From Aliivibrio sifiae (lineage in GTDB: Bacteria > Pseudomonadota > Gammaproteobacteria > Enterobacterales > Vibrionaceae), in NCBI RefSeq assembly GCF_002954715.1, contig NZ_MSCP01000002.1:310957-374956 (forward strand): a stretch of DNA of 64,000 nucleotides, read 5' to 3'. A model generated the notes under the pieces. The model worked only from the letters and a program-made list of their open reading frames with translations. It ran no database searches and had not been told where the DNA came from. This document shows positions 51,700-59,937 of the stretch, in pieces. The translations under genes and the position numbers were made by a program. The stretch's first letter is position 1, and every line of letters starts with the position of its first letter.

Positions 51700-52995
51700 T
51701 TAGTTAAGTGCGTCTTGCTGCTTTTTTAATAAAACAGATAATCCGGTAAGCATAGGGAGGCTTTCATCGAAGAAGGCGCGAATGCCACTGCACAAATAGT
51801 TCAATCCAAGTTCACCATCAGGAGATTTTATTAGTCGATTTTTAGGACACTCTCCCCAACATAAATTTAAGTATGGGCAGGCTTTGCAGTAAGCAGGAAG
51901 ACTGTCTCTTTTCGCCATTCCAAAACCATGTTGTCGGATTGAAAAAGCAAGTTCGTTTAAGCCACGTTCGTTGACATTACCAAGTTTATATTCAGGGTAT
52001 ACGTAATGATCACAGCTAAACACATCACCATTGTGTTCCATTGCTAGGCCTTTACCGCAGAACTCGGCAGTCACACACAGTTGAGATTCTTTACCCATTA
52101 CCTGAGCAACTGCGGTTTCAAATAAGTTAACTAACACACGACCTAAATCATTATTAACCCACTCCACAAATACGGTATTTAAAAAGTAGCCCCAGTCATC
52201 CGGATCGACAGACCAATCAGTGACGATTGACATTGGGTGTCCGGGTTTAGTCAAATCACTGCCTTTTTCTGGTGTCATTGATTCGTTCCAAAACTGAGGA
52301 GCAGTAGTGGCAAAATCTTTGGCTTCAACACAAGGTGTGAACTGAATGTAAGTAGCACCAAGCTCTTTTGTTAAGAATCGATAAACTTCGAGTGGGTGTT
52401 TTACGTTATGGCGGTTAACGACAACAAGGGCATTAAAAGGGATTTGATAATCTTGCAGGCGCTCAACCGCCGCCATTACTAAATGAAAAGTAGGTTTACC
52501 ACTTCGAGTCACACGATACTTATCGTGCAACTCTCTTGGTCCATCAATTGATAAACCAACTAGAAATCCGTTATCTTTTAAAAATTGGCACCATTCGTCA
52601 TTCAATAAAATGCCATTGGTTTGTAAATCGTTTTCAATTTTTACGCCTTTAGGGCAGTGCTTTTGTTGCAGTTGAACGACTTTTCTGAAGTAATCGACAC
52701 CTAATAAGGTTGGTTCTCCTCCTTGCCATGAGAAGACAATCTCATTGCTGTCTTGACTCTCAATATAACTCTTTATAAAGGCTTCTAAGGTCGCGTTATC
52801 CATTACGGGTTGTTTTGGTTGGTGAAGCAACTCATCCTTATGAAGATAAAAGCAATATTGGCAATCAAGGTTACATTTTGAACCGCCGGGTTTAGACATT
52901 ACGTGAAATCGACGTTGATAGTCTGTGTTTTTTGTTGCTGTTTTTAATGGAACAACGTCTAAGAACGTTGAATTTTTTACAGAAGAATAAGACAT
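51700..52995 (-). CDS. Anaerobic sulfatase-maturating radical SAM enzyme (anSME)
   Basis: 431 residues. The radical-SAM cluster motif CNLDCQYC has Cys41, Cys45 and Cys48. SPASM-type Cys for auxiliary clusters lie in the C-terminal half (CGKGLAMEHNGDVFSCDHYVYPE, CKACPYLNLCWGECPKNR, each cited in part). The enzyme converts an active-site Cys or Ser of sulfatases to formylglycine. It follows the sulfatase gene by 76 bases, and the neighbouring sulfatase is of the Ser type that only anSME-type enzymes can mature. Confidence 0.95.
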   Translation of the reverse strand: MSYSSVKNSTFLDVVPLKTATKNTDYQRRFHVMSKPGGSKCNLDCQYCFYLHKDELLHQPKQPVMDNATLEAFIKSYIESQDSNEIVFSWQGGEPTLLGVDYFRKVVQLQQKHCPKGVKIENDLQTNGILLNDEWCQFLKDNGFLVGLSIDGPRELHDKYRVTRSGKPTFHLVMAAVERLQDYQIPFNALVVVNRHNVKHPLEVYRFLTKELGATYIQFTPCVEAKDFATTAPQFWNESMTPEKGSDLTKPGHPMSIVTDWSVDPDDWGYFLNTVFVEWVNNDLGRVLVNLFETAVAQVMGKESQLCVTAEFCGKGLAMEHNGDVFSCDHYVYPEYKLGNVNERGLNELAFSIRQHGFGMAKRDSLPAYCKACPYLNLCWGECPKNRLIKSPDGELGLNYLCSGIRAFFDESLPMLTGLSVLLKKQQDALN

Positions 52996-53071
52996 AGAAT
53001 CACTTATATATTAAAAAGAGAGTGGCTCTGAAATGAGCCACTGCACATTACAAATCATTAATTAAAAATGA

Positions 53072-54592
53072 TTAATCTTCTTTTGGAACAAAACTACCGG
53101 CTTTCATGCGAGGCGGGAATTTTTCAAAAGACTTATAGATCTTGGCTGCTTCACGTTTCGCTATTGCTAAAACATAAGAGCGGTCATACATCCATTTGTC
53201 ATAACCCATACCGCCGTCACCACGTTCTAGTGGATCGACTTTTAAGTCAAAGATCAGCGGTACGCGAAGTTTTGTAAATGGATATCTCCATACATCTAGT
53301 CCTGTTTCATGTTCTTGGATCATGAAGTGGAACTTCCAACGATCATAACGAATAGCTAATAGGTCACCATCATCACTCCAATAAGCAAACTCTTTACGAG
53401 CACTTTCATCTGTTTTACCAGTGATCATTGGTAGTTGGTTATAGCCATCTAGATGAACGTTGTATTTTTTTCCTTGGATACGTTCGCCCTTTAGAAGGTC
53501 TTGTTTAACGTGATTATTACCGGCTGCTGCAAGCAGTGTTGGCATCCAATCTTCTAGAGACATCATGCCATTAATGTTTTTGCCTTTAGGGATATGGTTT
53601 GGCCATTTAACCATTGCTGGTACACGGAAGCCGCCTTCCCAACCTGTATTTTTCTCACTACGGAATGGCGTCATTGCAGCATCCGGCCATGTTGCTATCA
53701 TTGGGCCATTATCGGTGGTGTAAATAACAATCGTGTTATCTTCAATACCAAGGTCTTTGATTTGTTTTAGTACTTGGCCAACTTGTTCATCGTGTTGAAC
53801 CATACCATCTGCATAATCGCCTAAACCCGTTTTGCCACGAGCTTTTCCATCAATATGAGTATTGTTATGCATGCGAGTGGTGTTAATCCAAGTAAAGAAC
53901 GGTTTATCTGCTTTTACTTGTTTTTCAATAAAGGTTGAAGCGACACCTAATACTTCAGTATCGATTGTTTCCATACGTTTTTTAGTTAATGGGCCCGTAT
54001 CTTCAATCTTGCCGTCAGCCGAAGATTTAATAACACCACGAGGACCATATTGTTTACGGAATTCAGGATCTTTAGGGTAATCGACATTTTCTGGTTCTTC
54101 TTCAGCATTTAGGTGATATAAATTACCGAAGAACTCATCAAAACCATGATTTGTAGGAAGCATATCATCACGATCGCCTAAGTGATTTTTACCAAATTGC
54201 CCCGTTGCATAACCAAGATCTTTTAATAATGTAGCGATAGTTGGATCTTTTTCACTAATGCCTTCCGGTGCACCAGGCATACCAACTTTTGATAGGCCTG
54301 TTCGTTTTGGCATTTGACCTGTGATGAAGGCAGAACGACCTGCTGTTGAACTTTGTTGTGCATAGAAGTTAGTAAACTTCACACCGTCTTTTGCAATACT
54401 ATCGATATTTGGTGTTGAGTATCCCAACATATCTTGGTTGTAAGCACTGATGTTCCAGTAACCCACGTCATCACCAAAAATAACGACGATGTTAGGTTTA
54501 TCTGCCGCATGAGCGACCGCTGATGCAGCACCAAGAGCAAGTGTGCACGCGTTAAGTGCGAACTTCTTGGCGTTAATTTTTTTTACGTTCAT
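53072..54592 (-). CDS. Exported arylsulfatase (Ser-type)
   Basis: 506 residues. The N-terminus has a signal sequence (hydrophobic ALNACTLALGAASAVAHAA; mature DKPNIVVIFGDDVGYWN). Metal-binding Asp41-Asp42 are followed by SSTAGRSAF, with the SxAxR motif at residues 82-86 in place of the usual CxPxR. Ser82 would be oxidised to formylglycine. TDNGPMIATWPDAAMTPFRSEKN (in part) supplies the remaining metal site. It hydrolyses sulfate esters in the periplasm. Substrate is unknown; candidates are aryl or polysaccharide sulfates. Confidence 0.93.
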   Translation of the reverse strand: MNVKKINAKKFALNACTLALGAASAVAHAADKPNIVVIFGDDVGYWNISAYNQDMLGYSTPNIDSIAKDGVKFTNFYAQQSSTAGRSAFITGQMPKRTGLSKVGMPGAPEGISEKDPTIATLLKDLGYATGQFGKNHLGDRDDMLPTNHGFDEFFGNLYHLNAEEEPENVDYPKDPEFRKQYGPRGVIKSSADGKIEDTGPLTKKRMETIDTEVLGVASTFIEKQVKADKPFFTWINTTRMHNNTHIDGKARGKTGLGDYADGMVQHDEQVGQVLKQIKDLGIEDNTIVIYTTDNGPMIATWPDAAMTPFRSEKNTGWEGGFRVPAMVKWPNHIPKGKNINGMMSLEDWMPTLLAAAGNNHVKQDLLKGERIQGKKYNVHLDGYNQLPMITGKTDESARKEFAYWSDDGDLLAIRYDRWKFHFMIQEHETGLDVWRYPFTKLRVPLIFDLKVDPLERGDGGMGYDKWMYDRSYVLAIAKREAAKIYKSFEKFPPRMKAGSFVPKED

Positions 54593-54641
54593 AAAATCTC
54601 CATAAAATGTAGAGTACGTTTAATTAAAAATGGTATTGCGA

Positions 54642-55403
54642 TTAAAATTGGTAGTTGTATTCGATGCGATGATCGCCTTTGGATATGTCGGTATATTCAT
54701 TCCAATTAGCAAAGTAACGAATGTTTGATCTCGCATTGATTTGATAAGAAATAGCGAATTCATGGGTTAAAATATCGCTATTGCCTTCACCATAAGCGTC
54801 TTCTTTATAGGTATCTGATCCAGAAAGTGCTGACATGTACATAGGGTTGTAGTTAATCCAGATTTTGTCTGTTAGCTGCGCTTTCGCGTACATACCAACA
54901 AGAGCAAAAGTCCCCGGAATGCTATAGCCAGTTACACCGTTTTGATCGTTTTGGACTGTAATTCCTGCGCCAGCAAGTGGGAAGAAACTGAACATTCCGA
55001 GTTGTGGTAAAGCTTGTATGATGCTGTAAGAACTAGAGAGAGTTTCCGTCTCAATGTCATAAGACATATCAATTTGATGCCCACTGCCACTCTTCATGTT
55101 TGCGCTAAAGTTACGAAAACGGAATGAGTCGATAGAGTCATCAACCGATGGATAGTGGTCGGGGTCTCTAAGGTTTAGCAGCTCTCCGCCTATGCCTTTT
55201 ATTTCAATGATATTCATTGCTGCTGTGTCAGCATTACCTGTGTCATAGGTTTGACCTACTTTAAGGTTGATGCCTTTGTCTGTGATCCCCAAACCGGCTT
55301 GGGTATAAACCGCTAGAGGATCTGACATATCTTGTGGTGTTTCTTCAGCAATACATGACAATGAAAATAGAGGAAGCGAAATCAGTAAAAGTGTTTTTTT
55401 CAT
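54642..55403 (-). CDS. Outer-membrane beta-barrel protein in the sulfatase operon
   Basis: 253 residues. It has a signal peptide (MKKTLLLISLPLFSLSCIA; the SCIA could also be read as a weak lipobox). Mature strands alternate (DKIWINYNPMYMSAL, EFAISYQINARSNIRYFANW) and the chain ends HRIEYNYQF with a terminal Phe. The likely role is a porin or receptor for the sulfated substrate, inferred only from operon position. It is the first gene of the minus-strand operon that continues to 45124. Divergent from the LysR gene. Confidence 0.7.
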   Translation of the reverse strand: MKKTLLLISLPLFSLSCIAEETPQDMSDPLAVYTQAGLGITDKGINLKVGQTYDTGNADTAAMNIIEIKGIGGELLNLRDPDHYPSVDDSIDSFRFRNFSANMKSGSGHQIDMSYDIETETLSSSYSIIQALPQLGMFSFFPLAGAGITVQNDQNGVTGYSIPGTFALVGMYAKAQLTDKIWINYNPMYMSALSGSDTYKEDAYGEGNSDILTHEFAISYQINARSNIRYFANWNEYTDISKGDHRIEYNYQF

Positions 55404-55585
55404 TATTTGCTCTTTTATTTATCTTAATGAGTTAACGCACAGTATTGTTATTGAGTAAGTGCGCAGTAAATATACCAGTGGTAAAGTATCGATAAATAAG
55501 GTCAACTTATGCTGTTACCAAAATTCAATTTATGAATGGTGTTGATTTTGGTGCTTATTAGCCCTAAGTGAGTATTAATAAAGTA

Positions 55586-56449
55586 ATGGATTTAAATTTA
55601 GTTCGTACATTTATGGCGGTATACCAATGCCAGTCGTACACCAAGGCATCAGAGTTATTGGAATTAACCCAACCTGCTGTGAGCGCAGCGATTAGGCGTC
55701 TTGAAACTGAGATTGATAAGCAATTATTTATCAAAAAAGGACGGGGAATAGAGGCGACGTCTAAAGCGCATGCTTTAGCGAACAAATTTCAGTTTGCTTT
55801 GGATACGATTAATGATGCGGTGAATGAGAAAAATACATTATCAGTTTATTGTGCGGAAATTATTCTTCATGCATTAGTAGGAATGGAACAAATCGATTTC
55901 TCCGAATCACCTCGAAGCCAATCGATGATGTTTGAACACCTTAGAGAACAAAAAGTAGATCTGGTACTAGACGTTGTTACGATAAAAGATTCTGCGTTCA
56001 TTATTGAAGATGTATACACCGAACCCTTAGTTGTTGTTTGTGCAAAAGATCATCCTCGAATTCAAGAACAGTTAACGAAAGAAGATTATTATCGTGAATC
56101 ACATGTGATTTACTCAGGACGTTGGCAGGGGCTTAATGGATTTGAACAAATTGCGCAAGAGCCAGTAAAAGAGCGGAAAATAGCACTTAGTGTTTCTTCA
56201 TTATCAAGCGTAATAATGTTCGTTTCTCATGGTGAATCGCTAGGATTGGTTTCTCAATCATTTGCAAAACGTTGGCAACAGCAGTTAGATTTAGCGATTT
56301 ATCCTTGTCCTGTAAATTTGCATTTGGCTAACTATAAATTTATTTATCATAAGCGCTATATTAATGATCCTCAGCACAAGAAAGTGAGGCAGCAAATTAT
56401 GGATAGGTTGGGGAATAAAAAATCATTTGCAGATTGGATGGATATATAA
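55586..56449 (+). CDS. LysR-family regulator divergent to the sulfatase operon
   Basis: 287 residues from ATG 55586 (MDLNLVRTF). A GTG 18 bases upstream is also in frame. The N-terminal helix-turn-helix includes YTKASELLELTQPAVSAAIRRLE (part) and a typical substrate-binding domain follows. The divergent arrangement to the barrel-sulfatase-anSME-MoxR operon, with under 200 bases between, makes it the likely activator of that operon. Inducer is unknown. Confidence 0.9.
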   Translation: MDLNLVRTFMAVYQCQSYTKASELLELTQPAVSAAIRRLETEIDKQLFIKKGRGIEATSKAHALANKFQFALDTINDAVNEKNTLSVYCAEIILHALVGMEQIDFSESPRSQSMMFEHLREQKVDLVLDVVTIKDSAFIIEDVYTEPLVVVCAKDHPRIQEQLTKEDYYRESHVIYSGRWQGLNGFEQIAQEPVKERKIALSVSSLSSVIMFVSHGESLGLVSQSFAKRWQQQLDLAIYPCPVNLHLANYKFIYHKRYINDPQHKKVRQQIMDRLGNKKSFADWMDI

Positions 56450-56451
56450 AA

Positions 56452-56482
56452 AACCTGCAGCTGGGAGAGTAGCTGCAGGGTA
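56452..56482 (-). terminator. Terminator of the HlyD/DUF3302 operon
   Basis: CCTGCAGCT / AGCTGCAGG is a 9-base perfect stem. On the minus strand it is followed by TTTTTT, so it primarily stops the HlyD-family gene. It lies between convergent genes. Confidence 0.8.
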
Positions 56483-56493
56483 AATTGGTATGC

Positions 56494-57717
56494 TTACAAA
56501 GAGTAAAAGAAGTAAATTTGCGATTTCATTCGAATGATAATACCGCGGATTACATCTAGAAATGCCATGAAGCCAATTGGTTTTTCACCAGAGATCCACG
56601 CTAAACCAACAGATCCAACAGGAATATCATAACCTTGATCTTCTTGCAGTTTTAAACGGACAAAGTGGTGTTTGTTATTAACGTTTAATCCTGTTGTTTG
56701 ACGTACATTAGTTTCTCGACCAAGTAAATTAGCTTGAGCTTCACCAGTTGCTTCCACAATGCCTTCAACCTCGGCAATAAAGACTTTTCCCGGATAAACA
56801 GCACTTGAAAACTCCGCAGGGCGACCCACTTTAACGTTACGTATTGCTTGATGATTAACTCGCATTAGTACGTATTTTTCGTTGGTGTACATTTGCATAC
56901 GAGGTACGGTCCCGACATATTGCCCTTCACGAAGAATAAAGTTAGTGACATAGCCATCTGCTGGTGCATAAACCTTGGTATTATCTAAATTCCACTGTGC
57001 TTGAGTTACGTTTTCTTGTGCGCTTGCTAGCTCACTTTCTTTTGCCTTTACGCCTAACTTGGCATTGTCTAAATCTAAAAGAGCTTTTTCATTAGCGAGT
57101 TTGGCTTTGTCTAGTTGAGCAACAGCACTGGCTACATCAATTTTACCAATAGAGACCAATGTACCTTGTTCATCAAGTGCACTTTGCGTAATGGTATTTT
57201 TGACTTTTCGGTTTTGATCTACGTAGCGTTTTAGAGTGATCTGTTTGTATTTTAAATCTTGTGTTTTAGCTTCGATTTGTTTTTGGCTTACCACAATATC
57301 ACTTTCAGATGCGGTAATCGCTTGCTGTGCCAGTTTCACATTTTGCTTAGCGACTTCAAGAGCAACTTCGCTGGCTTCTTGTGATACATCAGCCTTTTTT
57401 AGCGCAATTTGATATAACTCATCATCAATCTCATACACTAGTTGTCCTTTCGTTACTTCTTGGTTCGGCTTTATATGAATGGCTTTCACTGTACCTTTAA
57501 TTTGGGTACTTGCAGGACGAAGTTGAATATGTGGTGATTGAACAACAGAACCACCAGATAAATCCATAGGGGTGTAATTTAATAAACCCGCCCATACAAA
57601 CAACAACCAAGAGCCGCCACCAATGTAAGCAAAACCTTGCGTGAACTTATTCCAAGGCATGCCTACCATTCGGAGTAGGTAAATAAATAAAGCCCATACC
57701 GCTAATCCCTCAAGCAT
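56494..57717 (-). CDS. HlyD-family membrane-fusion secretion protein
   Basis: 407 residues. The N-terminal membrane helix region spans residues 1-50. The first half of the barrel-sandwich (IHIKPNQEVTKGQLVYEID), a long coiled-coil hairpin (~110-250, many Ala/Lys/Gln repeats) and the second half (VYAPADGYVTNFILREGQYVG) follow. It resembles the YibH/YiaV/EmrA group. It overlaps the DUF3302 gene by 8 bases, the same pairing as YibH-YibI and YiaV-YiaW of E. coli. No RND or ABC partner is adjacent. Confidence 0.9.
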   Translation of the reverse strand: MLEGLAVWALFIYLLRMVGMPWNKFTQGFAYIGGGSWLLFVWAGLLNYTPMDLSGGSVVQSPHIQLRPASTQIKGTVKAIHIKPNQEVTKGQLVYEIDDELYQIALKKADVSQEASEVALEVAKQNVKLAQQAITASESDIVVSQKQIEAKTQDLKYKQITLKRYVDQNRKVKNTITQSALDEQGTLVSIGKIDVASAVAQLDKAKLANEKALLDLDNAKLGVKAKESELASAQENVTQAQWNLDNTKVYAPADGYVTNFILREGQYVGTVPRMQMYTNEKYVLMRVNHQAIRNVKVGRPAEFSSAVYPGKVFIAEVEGIVEATGEAQANLLGRETNVRQTTGLNVNNKHHFVRLKLQEDQGYDIPVGSVGLAWISGEKPIGFMAFLDVIRGIIIRMKSQIYFFYSL

Positions 57718-58078
57718 TATGCTTCTCCTCTTGAGTTGATTTTGAGTGTGTTGTTTCAGCCATTATTGGCGTTTGTTCTTGTGAATGAGGTTGATGCCAA
57801 ATATCTCTGATTTTGATTAATGCTTTCTCTGCATCCACAAAAGCACAAATGACCGCCAATACCCAAACCCAATGCCAGACAAATCCTATCCACGTGAGGG
57901 CAGTAATTAATCCAATTTGTTGGTGTTGTTTACTGTGTGCTTTGTTAATTGGTAATTCATGCAATTTCCAGAAACCATAAGCAAGCGCAATAATACTTCC
58001 GAGCATAACAACGCTTGCAACAACATGTAGCCCTAGATCCTGACCTGATCCAACAAAGGGCATACTGACTAAACTCAT
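57710..58078 (-). CDS. DUF3302-family inner-membrane protein (YiaW/YibI-like)
   Basis: 122 residues with two membrane helices (VVASVVMLGSIIALAYGF and TWIGFVWHWVWVLAVICAF) and the family loop KLHELPINKAHSKQHQQIG between them. The C-terminal tail is hydrophilic (about 40 residues, extra compared with the E. coli members I recall). DUF3302 proteins always accompany a HlyD-like protein. The translation overlap here supports a two-subunit complex of unknown substrate. Confidence 0.78.
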   Translation of the reverse strand: MSLVSMPFVGSGQDLGLHVVASVVMLGSIIALAYGFWKLHELPINKAHSKQHQQIGLITALTWIGFVWHWVWVLAVICAFVDAEKALIKIRDIWHQPHSQEQTPIMAETTHSKSTQEEKHNA

Positions 58079-58185
58079 AAATGATTAACCTTCGAAAATA
58101 ATGAAGGTTAAGCATGAGGTCTAATAGAGTATTGAGTCGATATTATAGGTTTGTTTATATCTATATTTAGTTTATTTTGATGTAT

Positions 58186-59214
58186 TTAAATGTTTTTGTT
58201 TGGGGTGATTAATGTGTTTCTGTATTGAATAGGGGTCACACCATACATTCGTTTGAAAGCGACAGAAAAAGACGCTGTATTTTTATAACCAACCCGTTGG
58301 GCAATGTGTTGCATTGATAAGTCACTACTCATTAAGGCGATGGCTTCATCACAAATACTGTGGTGAACTATATCTGTAAATGAAATACTTTGATCTTGTA
58401 AGCGACGTTGCAAGGTTAATGGACGCATGCCCATTTTTTCAGCGACGAATTCAAGTGTAGGGTAACCAAAAAAAAGCGAGTATTTAGTTAACTCAAATAC
58501 GATTTTTAAAATATCTTGGGGAAGGGGAATGAGCATATAACTCATGGCTTGTTCAACGGTAAATGCTTTTACTTGCGGGGTTGGTAGATTAAATTGTCTT
58601 GGGCAAGTAATGTCTTTTACGGGAAACCAAACTTGAGTGTTTGGGCTATTCCATACAATTGGACAGTTAAAAATGGCTTCTATTTCACCTAATGCGCCAA
58701 GAGGCCTTCCCGCTAAATGGATTGCTATCGGTTGATAATCATCCCCATGAAACAATTGAAGTAAACGTAAGAAAGATCCAGCGGCTAATATACTTTCATG
58801 AATACGAGCTTGAGGGATTAATGTTGGTGTGAGTATTCGCCACTTTGCTATCGAACCACTTAATAGCATATTAATTTGTACGCCTGATTGCAGTGCATTA
58901 TGTACCGTATTCATGCGTTTTATTGCCATCCCTAAATTGGTAGAGCTTGCAAGCAGTTGTACAAAAGGACCAAATAATTTCAAGCTAGCTGATTGAGTTA
59001 GTTTTGCGGTATAGGTTGGGTCTTGAGTTAGGTGCTCAATCTTACAAAGTAGAGATTCTAGATCTCTTAATGGCATCAGTTTTAATTGATAGTCTAGTAA
59101 ATGCGGTGGGATATTAAAATCAGAATGAGTTAAGCCATAATGCTTCATAGCATGATCAATCAGTACTTTTGCGATATGAACGCGAACAAGATAAGTTGCA
59201 CTGAGCTTTGCCAT
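58186..59214 (-). CDS. AraC-family regulator with arabinose-binding-like N-terminal domain
   Basis: 342 residues, the length of the OruR/ArgR-like AraC subgroup. Residues 1-200 form the effector domain; the conserved stretch LAGRPLGALGEIEAIFNCPIVW (part) is typical. The C-terminal ~100 residues contain the double helix-turn-helix (EFVAEKMGMRPLTLQRRL and MQHIAQRVGYKNTASFSVAF). It is divergent from the YhcH-family gene with a 174-base gap. Target may be that gene, the HlyD operon or itself. Confidence 0.88.
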   Translation of the reverse strand: MAKLSATYLVRVHIAKVLIDHAMKHYGLTHSDFNIPPHLLDYQLKLMPLRDLESLLCKIEHLTQDPTYTAKLTQSASLKLFGPFVQLLASSTNLGMAIKRMNTVHNALQSGVQINMLLSGSIAKWRILTPTLIPQARIHESILAAGSFLRLLQLFHGDDYQPIAIHLAGRPLGALGEIEAIFNCPIVWNSPNTQVWFPVKDITCPRQFNLPTPQVKAFTVEQAMSYMLIPLPQDILKIVFELTKYSLFFGYPTLEFVAEKMGMRPLTLQRRLQDQSISFTDIVHHSICDEAIALMSSDLSMQHIAQRVGYKNTASFSVAFKRMYGVTPIQYRNTLITPNKNI

Positions 59215-59388
59215 GAATTTCCTTAAAAGACGACTTTGATAATGAAGGGAGATTATATCGAACCTTATTGTAATTTATACTTATCTTGTTCTTTGTGTGC
59301 TGGATTAATGAAGAAAGATAAGAAAAATCAATTTATCATGCTACTATTTTCAATTACATATTGTGTGGGTATTTATTAAGAGGTCATC

Positions 59389-59856
59389 GTGTTTAAAGGC
59401 AAATGGAGTGACGATATTCAAGGGGCTGCATTACACCCTGTTATCATTGAGATTATTCAAAAAGTAAAAGAACAAACAATAGAAAATACAGAAATAGGCA
59501 ACTACCCATTACCTGATGAGTCAGTCTATTTTATTGTTAATGATAAAACTGAGCTGAAAGAAAATCGTCGTTCAGAGATTCACCATAAGTACCTTGATGT
59601 GCAGTTGATTTTGGAAGGATCTGAGACGTTTGGTTACAGTGAATATCCATTGCTATCGATTGAAGATGATTACCTTGAAAAGAAAGATATCGCATTCAGT
59701 AACGATGTCCAAGATGAGCAGTTTGTAACGTTAGAGGCAGGAGAGTTTATTATCTTTAATCCTAAGCAACCACATCGCCCTCTAGTTGCTGTTAACGATA
59801 AGCCAGCAGCAGTGAAGAAGCTGATTATTAAAGTAAATAGTGCGTTATTGGTGTGA
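59389..59856 (+). CDS. YhcH/YjgK/YiaL-family protein (DUF386)
   Basis: 155 residues, cupin-like fold. The start is GTG 59389 with AAGAGGT upstream. The family residues are seen in EIHHKYLDVQLILEGSETFGY (part) and GEFIIFNPKQPHRP, which contain the putative metal-binding His and Glu. YhcH in E. coli lies in the sialic-acid operon and the family is linked to sugar anomerase-like roles. No sugar genes are nearby here, so its job cannot be stated. Confidence 0.88.
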   Translation: MFKGKWSDDIQGAALHPVIIEIIQKVKEQTIENTEIGNYPLPDESVYFIVNDKTELKENRRSEIHHKYLDVQLILEGSETFGYSEYPLLSIEDDYLEKKDIAFSNDVQDEQFVTLEAGEFIIFNPKQPHRPLVAVNDKPAAVKKLIIKVNSALLV

Positions 59857-59882
59857 TCGCTATTTAACGAAACATTAGAAAT

Positions 59883-59930
59883 AAAAGCCCATATTAGCAG
59901 TAAATAATACTGTTCATATGGGCTTTTTTA
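59883..59930. terminator. Bidirectional terminator between the YhcH-family gene and bcsG
   Basis: AAAAGCCCATAT and ATATGGGCTTTTTT pair, with an internal CAGTA/TACTG helix. A and T tracts on both sides suit termination in both directions for these convergent genes. Confidence 0.85.
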
Positions 59931-59937
59931 TTGCGTG

